DNA of 8,937 nt from Lutibacter sp. (GTDB taxonomy: Bacteria > Bacteroidota > Bacteroidia > Flavobacteriales > Flavobacteriaceae): the NCBI GenBank assembly GCA_021647265.1, contig JAKIVA010000076.1, forward strand, positions 1 through 8,937, written 5' to 3'. The notes under the pieces were generated by a model. The model did not search any database and was not told the origin of the DNA. It saw nothing but the letters and a program-made list of their open reading frames with translations. The position numbers and the translations under genes were made by a program. Below are positions 1 to 6,085 of the stretch, in pieces (position 1 is the first letter of the stretch; each line of letters opens with the position of its first letter).

Positions 1-241
1 TTCGGGAAGAATACAAATTACGCAAATAGGCATAAATGATTACTTTTAATAACATTCGTGGATGATAACTTGAAGTGCCACCTCCTTTATAAGTTGCTTC
101 TAAAGTGCTAATGTCTACATTATCTATGATATGATTTACTATACGAACAGGATGATTCTTTAGTATTAATTCATCGTAACTTGGAGGTAGTAAACTTAAT
201 TGATCTTGATTATAAGTCTTGAATACTGCTTTTGATTTCAT
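1..241 (-). CDS. IS1182-type transposase, N-terminal part (runs off left edge)
   Basis: Translating the minus strand from the ATG at 241-239 gives 80 uninterrupted codons before the window ends. The protein opens MKSKAVFKTYNQDQ, continues with LLPPSYDELI (about 18-27) and NHPVRIVNHIID (29-40), and has the block GGGTSSYHPRMLLKV at about 53-67 followed by a Tyr/Leu-rich helix. From memory this is the conserved N-terminal (DUF772-type) domain of IS1182-family transposases; the catalytic DDE part would lie beyond the edge. This start is chosen because it is the first in-frame ATG and gives the usual family N-terminus. Nothing in the visible part is broken, but whether the element is intact cannot be judged. 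It lies on the same strand as nnr, 88 bases after the nnr stop, with a hairpin between them. Confidence 0.85.
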   Translation of the reverse strand, partial: MKSKAVFKTYNQDQLSLLPPSYDELILKNHPVRIVNHIIDNVDISTLEATYKGGGTSSYHPRMLLKVIIYAYLRNLYSSR

Positions 242-274
242 TCCATGAAAATAATCAATCTCTTGCTTTTTTCC

Positions 275-306
275 AAAAAAAAAGACTGCCTTTTCAGACA
301 GCCTCT
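275..306 (-). terminator. Hairpin plus T-run after nnr (terminator, or end of the IS)
   Basis: On the minus strand AGGCTGTC (304-297) pairs with GGCAGTCT (290-283) across the loop TGAAAA, giving eight pairs of which two are G-T. Nine T residues follow (283-275). The two wobbles become A-C mismatches in plus-strand RNA, so the structure favours minus-strand termination after nnr, whose stop is 26 bases upstream. Alternatively, the sequence may form part of the terminal region of the adjacent IS1182-type element. Confidence 0.7.
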
Positions 307-329
307 TTTAATTTTAAATATCAATTATT

Positions 330-1880
330 TTATGTTGTAGATTTGTTATCCTCATCGTCAACTTCTTTAATTTGTTCTTGATTGAATAAATCTAAAATTG
401 CATCGGGTAAATACTCTAATATTGAACTAGCAGTAAATGTTTCATAGCCCGTTTCCTGAATTGCTATGTCTGCGGTTTTACCATGCAAGTATACACCAAA
501 TATTGCAGCATGTTTAGGCTCGTAACTCTGAGCAATTAACCCTGTAATTATTCCAGTTAAAACATCTCCACTTCCTGCAGTAGCAAGTGCCGGATTTCCT
601 GTTGAATTAAAATACATAAATTCATTATCAATTATAACGGTATAAGTACCTTTTATAACTAAAATTATATTGTTATCTTTAGAAAACAGTTTGGCATTTG
701 TTAGTTTCTCATAGTCATTTTTCCAAGATCCAATAAGCCGTTCTAATTCTTTTGGATGTGGAGTTAAAATTGAATTATTTGGTAAGTATTTAAGTAAAGA
801 TTTGTTCTGAGCTAATAAATTAATTGCATCAGCATCAATAACCAAAGGTAGTTTGTTTTCTTTGATAAATTTTTCAAACCCTAGAGCAGTCTTTTCAGCA
901 GTTCCCATTCCTGTTCCAATACCAATCACTGTTGCCTTAGTTTTAAAGTTATAATAGGCTAAAATTTTATCATCATCAACTTCAACCATTACTTCAGGTA
1001 TTGAGATTTGAATAATATTATACCCACATTTTGGCACATAAGAAGTAACAAGCCCACTGCCAATTTTAAGGGCAGCCTTTGATGTTAAGGTAACAGCTCC
1101 AATTTTACCAAAACTACCACCAATTATAAGGGAATGGCCAAAAGTACCTTTATGAGACCATTTATTTTTAGGTTTATACAATGGCATGATTTCACTTTTT
1201 GTAGTGAAATTAATTTTTGGTTGTAAGCTATTTATGTATTCTTCATCTAAACCAATATCAATTAGTTCCCAAGTATTCACAAACTCTTTATTTTCAGGTA
1301 ATAAAAATGCCAGTTTTGGTGTCTGAAAAGAAAGTGTATGACCTGCTTTTAAAACGGAATCTTTTTGGGGAACAGGTTTATCGCCAAATAAACCTGAAGG
1401 TACATCAATTGCAAGTGTAAATACTTTTGTACTATTGATATATTGAATTAATTTTTTGGTAAATCCTTCTGGACTTCTCGTTAACCCATTTCCAAAAATG
1501 GCGTCAACAACAATATCTTCAAAAGAAATTTCCGGGAAATTATTTTCATTATTTATAACCGTAGGCCATTCACCAATTTCTTTAAGTCTATCATAATTAG
1601 TTAAAAATTCATCAGTTCTTTTGTCACTAAAATTAACAATATAGCAATTAACATTATATCCATGTTGAAATAAATGCCGTGCAATTACTAAACCATCACC
1701 ACCATTATTTCCTATACCGCAAAATACATGAATTTTAATGTTTTGTCCTTGTAAACGAGTGTGAAGCCATTGAAAACAAAGTGTAGCGGCATGTTCCATT
1801 AAATCAATGGAAGTTATTGCCTTATTTTTAATAGTTACCTTGTCAACTTTTGCTAGTTGCTTGGAAGATAGAATATACAT
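330..1880 (-). CDS. nnr: Bifunctional NAD(P)H-hydrate epimerase / ADP-dependent NAD(P)H-hydrate dehydratase (YjeF type)
   Basis: This 516-residue cytosolic enzyme repairs NAD(P)HX, the hydrated, inactive form of NADH and NADPH: the N-terminal half interconverts the R and S epimers and the C-terminal half dehydrates the S form using ADP. The YjeF_N epimerase domain covers about 1-215, with CGIGNNGGDG at 54-63, DAIFGNG at 126-132 and AIDVPSG at 157-163. The ribokinase-like dehydratase domain covers about 230-500, with KGTFGH at 244-249, IDADAINLL at 348-356, LTPHPKE at 372-378 and the anion-hole motif AGSGD at 435-439. Length is typical of the fused bacterial protein. The tail after about 500 is acidic and low in complexity. 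The ATG at 1880 gives the usual family N-terminus. It lies just downstream of the accA terminator, so it probably has its own weak promoter or depends on readthrough. Confidence 0.96.
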   Translation of the reverse strand: MYILSSKQLAKVDKVTIKNKAITSIDLMEHAATLCFQWLHTRLQGQNIKIHVFCGIGNNGGDGLVIARHLFQHGYNVNCYIVNFSDKRTDEFLTNYDRLKEIGEWPTVINNENNFPEISFEDIVVDAIFGNGLTRSPEGFTKKLIQYINSTKVFTLAIDVPSGLFGDKPVPQKDSVLKAGHTLSFQTPKLAFLLPENKEFVNTWELIDIGLDEEYINSLQPKINFTTKSEIMPLYKPKNKWSHKGTFGHSLIIGGSFGKIGAVTLTSKAALKIGSGLVTSYVPKCGYNIIQISIPEVMVEVDDDKILAYYNFKTKATVIGIGTGMGTAEKTALGFEKFIKENKLPLVIDADAINLLAQNKSLLKYLPNNSILTPHPKELERLIGSWKNDYEKLTNAKLFSKDNNIILVIKGTYTVIIDNEFMYFNSTGNPALATAGSGDVLTGIITGLIAQSYEPKHAAIFGVYLHGKTADIAIQETGYETFTASSILEYLPDAILDLFNQEQIKEVDDEDNKSTT

Positions 1881-1892
1881 ATTTGTAAAATT

Positions 1893-1922
1893 AATAAAAA
1901 ACCTCTCGATAAAGAGAGGTTT
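1893..1922 (-). terminator. Rho-independent terminator after accA
   Basis: A perfect 9-bp stem, AAACCTCTC (minus 1922-1914) with GAGAGGTTT (1907-1899), closes a 6-base loop and runs into a short T-run (1901-1896). It begins 11 bases after the accA stop and ends only about 15 bases before the nnr ATG. Plus-strand RNA would also fold but is followed by a more interrupted T-run. Confidence 0.85.
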
Positions 1923-1933
1923 AGTTTAATTTT

Positions 1934-2887
1934 TTATCCTTTAAAAACGCCCATATTGGCATATTTTTCCATTCGTTGTTTTACCAGTTCTTTTGGCGTT
2001 AACTCTTTTAGTTCTTTATATGCTTTTAAGATGGTTTTTTCAACTTCTTTAAATGCTTTTTCACGATTGTAATGTGCTCCCCCTAAAGGTTCTTTAATAA
2101 TGCCATCAATTAATTTTTGTTTTTTCATGTCTTCAGCTGTTAATTTAAGAGCTTCAGCTGCTTCTTCTTTGTGTTCCCAACTTCTCCATAAAATGGAAGA
2201 GCAAGACTCAGGAGAAATAACAGAATACCAAGTATTCTCCATCATATATACTTTATCACCAACCCCAATACCCAATGCTCCACCTGAAGCACCTTCACCA
2301 ATTACAATGGTAATAATAGGTGTTTTTAACCTTGTCATTTCTAAGATATTACGAGCAATAGCTTCACCTTGTCCACGTTCTTCTGCTTCTAAACCAGGGT
2401 AGGCACCAGGTGTATCAAGTAATGTTACAACTGGAATGTTAAATTTTTCAGCCATTTTCATTAAGCGTAGTGCTTTTCTATATCCTTCTGGGTTTGACAT
2501 TCCAAAATTTCTATATTGACGGGTTTTGGTATTATACCCTTTTTGCTGACCAATAAACATAAATGATTGGTCTCCTATTTTACCTAAACCACCAACCATT
2601 GCTTTGTCATCTTTTACAGTTCTATCGCCATGTAACTCCATAAAAGTGTCACCAGCAAGTGAATTAATATGATCTAAAGTATATGGTCTGTTTGGGTGAC
2701 GAGACAATTGTACTCTTTGCCAAGCAGTTAAATTTTTATAGATTTCTTTTTTTGTCTTTAATAATTTTATTTCGATGTTTTTACAACTTTCAGTCATATC
2801 AACATCACTTTCTTTACCAATCAACTCACATTTGTTAAGTTGTTCTTCTAACTCTTTTATTGGTAATTCAAAATCAAGATATTCCAT
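1934..2887 (-). CDS. accA: Acetyl-CoA carboxylase carboxyltransferase subunit alpha
   Basis: AccA pairs with AccD to form the cytosolic carboxyltransferase that moves the carboxyl group from carboxybiotin-BCCP to acetyl-CoA, making malonyl-CoA for fatty acid synthesis. The 317-residue protein is close in length to E. coli AccA. It has an N-terminal helical region (about 1-60), HPNRPYTLDHI at 64-74, FMELHGDR at 82-89, GQQKGYNT at 113-120, DTPGAYPGLEAEERGQ at 158-173, the oxyanion-hole glycine stretch GEGASGGALGIGVGD at 197-211, and ISPESCSSILW about 224-234. No active-site change is evident. The ATG at 2887 lies about 24 bases after a good TANNTTTG box, so accA has its own promoter and is probably also reached by transcripts from the upstream DMT gene. 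accD, accB and accC are not in the window, consistent with the genes being scattered in this phylum. Confidence 0.97.
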   Translation of the reverse strand: MEYLDFELPIKELEEQLNKCELIGKESDVDMTESCKNIEIKLLKTKKEIYKNLTAWQRVQLSRHPNRPYTLDHINSLAGDTFMELHGDRTVKDDKAMVGGLGKIGDQSFMFIGQQKGYNTKTRQYRNFGMSNPEGYRKALRLMKMAEKFNIPVVTLLDTPGAYPGLEAEERGQGEAIARNILEMTRLKTPIITIVIGEGASGGALGIGVGDKVYMMENTWYSVISPESCSSILWRSWEHKEEAAEALKLTAEDMKKQKLIDGIIKEPLGGAHYNREKAFKEVEKTILKAYKELKELTPKELVKQRMEKYANMGVFKG

Positions 2888-2910
2888 ATTTTTAAGTTTG
2901 GATGTGATTA

Positions 2911-2939
2911 CAAATATAATGAACTTATAAATTTTGAAA
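2911..2939 (-). promoter_or_regulatory. Bacteroidota-type promoter for accA
   Basis: On the minus strand TATATTTG (2918-2911) matches the -7 consensus TANNTTTG. TTTC (2939-2936), one change from the -33 TTTG, sits 17 bases upstream. The expected start a few bases after the -7 box leaves a leader of about 18-20 nt before the ATG at 2887. Confidence 0.7.
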
Positions 2940-2944
2940 GTATG

Positions 2945-3823
2945 TTAAGTGCTTTTTTTATTTTTTAAGGCTCCATTAACAATAACAGTAACTATAATCA
3001 ATAAGGCACCAATGTAAAATTGTGGGTTCATTTTTTCTTTATCTCCAAATATTAATACGGCTAATATAATTCCATAAACAGGCTCTAAATTAACAGTTAA
3101 CATTACGGTGTATGGTGTTAAGAATTTCATTATTTTAACCGAAACTACAAAGGCATACGCCGTACAAATACTACTTAAAATAAATAGATAAACAAGGTCT
3201 AAAATATTTAAAGAGAAGTCTTGAATTGTAAATGTATTTGAAAGTAAAATGTATATGGTTATAAATACAACGCCAAAAAATAACTGATAAAACGTGATTA
3301 CTTCAGCTTCGTGTTTCTTTACATATAGACCGTTTAAAACAGTAAATAAGGCAGATAAAAATGAGGCAATTAGGGCGTAAATTATCCCTAATGTATATTG
3401 CTTTTCTACATTAAAAATAATGTATAAACCTATTATTACCAATAATCCAAAAAATAATTCTAAATAATTGAGTTTTCTTTTAAAAAAAAGAGGTTCAATA
3501 AGCGAAGCAAACAAGGCTCCTGTACTCATTGCTACTAAGGCAATTGATACGTTTGCTACTTTTATAGCCGAGAAAAAAGCAATCCAATGTAGCGCAATAA
3601 TAATACCAGTAAACGCAAATTTTAAAAGTTCTTTTAGTGATATTTTTAATGGTTTTTTGATTAATAAAATATAAAAAAAGACAAAAATTACCGCAAAAAA
3701 CATACGATACCATACTAATGGAATTGCATCAATACTTATTAAGGCACCTAAAATTGCAGTAAACCCCCATATAAAAACCAATAAATGGAGGTGTAAATAA
3801 TTATTAAATTTAGTTTTTGGCAT
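2945..3823 (-). CDS. EamA-family (DMT superfamily) inner-membrane transporter
   Basis: A 292-residue, strongly hydrophobic protein with ten likely membrane segments (roughly 11-30, 37-55, 67-86, 92-110, 120-138, 145-165, 176-195, 208-226, 236-258 and 267-284), arranged as the two five-helix EamA repeats typical of drug/metabolite transporters. The C-terminal signature TVNLEPVYGIILAVLIFGD (243-261) and the first-repeat counterpart around SLIEPLFFKRKLNYLE are clear. The substrate cannot be read from the sequence; family members export amino acids, metabolites or drugs. I use the ATG at 3823, because the longer version would start at a TTG at 3856 deep in the preceding gene and adds 11 atypical residues. 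The chosen start overlaps the upstream permease gene by 14 bases, which suggests translational coupling. No terminator separates it from accA. Confidence 0.88.
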   Translation of the reverse strand: MPKTKFNNYLHLHLLVFIWGFTAILGALISIDAIPLVWYRMFFAVIFVFFYILLIKKPLKISLKELLKFAFTGIIIALHWIAFFSAIKVANVSIALVAMSTGALFASLIEPLFFKRKLNYLELFFGLLVIIGLYIIFNVEKQYTLGIIYALIASFLSALFTVLNGLYVKKHEAEVITFYQLFFGVVFITIYILLSNTFTIQDFSLNILDLVYLFILSSICTAYAFVVSVKIMKFLTPYTVMLTVNLEPVYGIILAVLIFGDKEKMNPQFYIGALLIIVTVIVNGALKNKKST

Positions 3824-4898
3824 TTTTAAAGTATAAGTATACAGCCAATGCTCCAAAGATAATATTTGGAGACCAAACCATTAAAAATGAATTTGTATCT
3901 GCTCCTGCACCAAGAACTTCAGCTATTTTTAGAAAAAATACATAAATGAACATTAGTGTAATTCCAATAGCCAGATTTACACCCATTCCTCCTCTACGTT
4001 TTTTAGAAGACAGAGCAACAGCTAAAAATGTAAGGATGTACGATGAAACAGGTAAACTAGTTCGTTTGTGAAATTCAACCAAATAGCTGTTTAAGTTACT
4101 AATGCCACGTTGTTTAGATATTTTTATAAATTCTTTCAATTTAAAGGAGGTCATTTCTTTTGCTAAGTAATCTACATTAACCAAATCTTTTGGGGTAAAG
4201 TTAAAGGTAGTATCTAATTTTGAGCCAAATTCAATACTATCTCTATCTTTTAAAATAATTCTTTTTCTATAGTTAATTAATTTATAGGTACTATCTTTTT
4301 TATTCCATCTAATATTATCAGCAAATAATTTATATTTTAATTTTGTTCCTTCAAATTTTTCATATGAAAATGAATAGCCTATGTTTGCTCTAACTGTATA
4401 GCTTTTTAAAAAAATATAGTCGTTAGGTCCTAGTTGTAAATTTATATTGTTAATAAAATTAGCATCCGATTTTTTCTTTGCTAGATAGGTTCTGGTAAAT
4501 TCTTCATAAATTTTATTACTACGAGGCACCACAAAATGGTTCATAAATAGGGCAAAAACAGTAATAAGTGTTGCACCAATAAAATAAGGTCTTAAAAATC
4601 GAGTAAACGATATTTTAGCTGAATGAATAGCAATAATCTCTGTATTACTTGCCAATTTTGAAGTGAAAAATATAACGGCAATAAATAAGGCTAAAGGCAG
4701 AAAGGTATTTCCAAAAATTACAATAAAATTTAAATAATAGTCCTTAATAATTTCACCAACAGAAAGTTCAGAGTGTCTTAGAAACCGGTCAACCTTTTCA
4801 GATACATCAATTGCAATTGCAATAGGGAGTAATAAACTGAGTACTAGAATAACAGAACTTAAATATTTTTTTAATATGTATTTATCAAGTATTTTCAA
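3810..4898 (-). CDS. LptF/LptG-family lipopolysaccharide export permease
   Basis: The 362-residue protein has the LptF/LptG (YjgP/YjgQ) layout: three membrane helices (about 12-30, 57-80, 103-122), a soluble, strand-rich stretch (about 130-270) expected to form the periplasmic jellyroll, and three more helices (about 283-297, 305-328, 338-357). The cytoplasmic segment NTEIIAIHSAKIS (85-97) matches the family's conserved coupling region that contacts the LptB ATPase. Such permeases extract LPS from the inner membrane and pass it to the periplasmic Lpt bridge. Bacteroidota usually carry two such genes; this one, next to tgt, would by my reading be the LptG-like copy, but I leave the symbol open. 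The start is TTG at 4898: an in-frame TAA precedes it and no ATG occurs before the first helix. It lies 3 bases after tgt. Confidence 0.9.
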   Translation of the reverse strand: MKILDKYILKKYLSSVILVLSLLLPIAIAIDVSEKVDRFLRHSELSVGEIIKDYYLNFIVIFGNTFLPLALFIAVIFFTSKLASNTEIIAIHSAKISFTRFLRPYFIGATLITVFALFMNHFVVPRSNKIYEEFTRTYLAKKKSDANFINNINLQLGPNDYIFLKSYTVRANIGYSFSYEKFEGTKLKYKLFADNIRWNKKDSTYKLINYRKRIILKDRDSIEFGSKLDTTFNFTPKDLVNVDYLAKEMTSFKLKEFIKISKQRGISNLNSYLVEFHKRTSLPVSSYILTFLAVALSSKKRRGGMGVNLAIGITLMFIYVFFLKIAEVLGAGADTNSFLMVWSPNIIFGALAVYLYFKNAKN

Positions 4899-4901
4899 TT
4901 A

Positions 4902-6032
4902 TTACAATCTTTTATCGAGTTGTTTTACCATACGGTTTTTCCATTGAGTAAAATCTCCTGCTAATATATGCTTTCTAGCTTCACGAACCAACCACAAATA
5001 AAATCCTAGATTGTGAATAGATGCTATTTGTTTTCCTAATAATTCTTTTGAAGCAAATAAATGACGTAGATAGGCTTTTGAATACATAGTATCAACAAAA
5101 GTGATTCCCATTTCGTCAATAGCTGAGAAATCATTTTCCCATTTTTTATTTTTTATATTGATGGTTCCATGAGCTGTAAATAACATTCCATTACGAGCAT
5201 TTCGTGTTGGCATTACACAATCAAACATATCTATACCTAACGCAATGTTTTCTAAAATATTGATAGGTGTACCAACTCCCATTAAATATCGAGGTTTATC
5301 TTTAGGAAGAATAGCGGTAACAATTTCGGTCATTTCATACATTTCTTCAGCGGGTTCCCCTACCGATAGTCCACCAATTGCATTTCCTTCAGCCTCTACT
5401 GAAGCAATAAATTCTGCAGATTGTTTTCTTAAATCTTTATATGTACTACCTTGTACTATTGGAAAAAAAGCTTGGCTATAATCGTATTTATAAGGTGTTT
5501 TATCTAAGTGCGTGATACAACGCTTTAACCAGCGGTGTGTCATATGCATGGAGCGTTTCGCATAACTATAATCACAAGGATATGGGGTGCATTCATCAAA
5601 TGCCATAATAATATCGGCACCAATAATACGTTGAATTTCCATCACATTTTCAGGAGTAAATGTATGGTAAGAACCATCAATATGACTTTTAAACTTCACA
5701 CCTTCTTCCTTAATTTTTCTTGTGCTAGAAAGAGAATATACCTGATATCCACCGCTATCAGTTAAAATATTTCTATCCCAATTCATAAATTTATGTAAGC
5801 CGCCAGCTTGTTCTAAAATTTTTGTTTTTGGACGTAAATAAAGATGATATGTGTTACCTAAAATAATATCAGGGTTAATTTCATTTTTTAGTTCTGTTTG
5901 ATGAACACCTTTTACCGTACCAACAGTACCAACAGGCATAAAAATAGGAGTTTCAATGGTGCCGTGGTCGGTTGTTATAATTCCTGCTCTCGCTTTGCTT
6001 TGAGCATCTGTTTTTTTTAGTTCAAATTGCAT
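4902..6032 (-). CDS. tgt: tRNA-guanine transglycosylase (queuine/preQ1 tRNA-ribosyltransferase)
   Basis: Tgt exchanges guanine-34 of tRNAs with GUN anticodons (Asp, Asn, His, Tyr) for the queuosine precursor preQ1. The 376-residue protein spans the whole TIM-barrel family. Numbered from the ATG at 6032 it has PIFMPVGTVGTVKGV (about 29-43), LGNTYHLYLRP (58-68), LTDSGGYQVYSL (90-101, Asp92 the likely general acid/base), GGLSVGE (220-226), YLMGVGTP (249-256) and DMFDCVMPTRNARNG (268-282, Asp271 the likely nucleophile). The usual zinc site CxCxxC is missing: Gly309, Thr311 and Asp314 occupy the cysteine positions, while the histidine of IHNLGFYL (His340) remains. The ATG at 6032 is preferred to a TTG at 6041 because the latter lies inside the promoter's -7 box and family proteins usually begin near here. 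It is followed 3 bases later by the permease gene. Confidence 0.96.
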   Translation of the reverse strand: MQFELKKTDAQSKARAGIITTDHGTIETPIFMPVGTVGTVKGVHQTELKNEINPDIILGNTYHLYLRPKTKILEQAGGLHKFMNWDRNILTDSGGYQVYSLSSTRKIKEEGVKFKSHIDGSYHTFTPENVMEIQRIIGADIIMAFDECTPYPCDYSYAKRSMHMTHRWLKRCITHLDKTPYKYDYSQAFFPIVQGSTYKDLRKQSAEFIASVEAEGNAIGGLSVGEPAEEMYEMTEIVTAILPKDKPRYLMGVGTPINILENIALGIDMFDCVMPTRNARNGMLFTAHGTINIKNKKWENDFSAIDEMGITFVDTMYSKAYLRHLFASKELLGKQIASIHNLGFYLWLVREARKHILAGDFTQWKNRMVKQLDKRL

Positions 6033-6038
6033 AGTTGG

Positions 6039-6067
6039 CAAAGATACAGAATAGGATTTGTTTGAAA
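6039..6067 (-). promoter_or_regulatory. Bacteroidota-type promoter for tgt
   Basis: On the minus strand TATCTTTG (6046-6039) matches TANNTTTG exactly and is preceded, 17 bases upstream, by TTTC (6067-6064). A TTG at 6072-6070 is a second, 23-base-spaced -33 candidate. Only six bases separate the -7 box from the tgt ATG, so the transcript would have almost no leader. It lies in the gap between rluF and tgt. Confidence 0.7.
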
Positions 6068-6085
6068 AACAATTAATAAGAAAGG

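Noticed and set aside
2100..2402. A 100-codon plus-strand open frame opposite accA
   Set aside because: It is an antisense shadow of the conserved AccA core; no start signals or family resemblance.
3824..3856. Longer N-terminus for the DMT transporter from a TTG
   Set aside because: It would add 11 atypical residues and lengthen the overlap with the permease gene to 47 bases; the ATG at 3823 fits the family better.
6033..6041. Longer N-terminus for Tgt from a TTG
   Set aside because: The TTG lies within the tgt -7 box and adds three residues not typical of the family.
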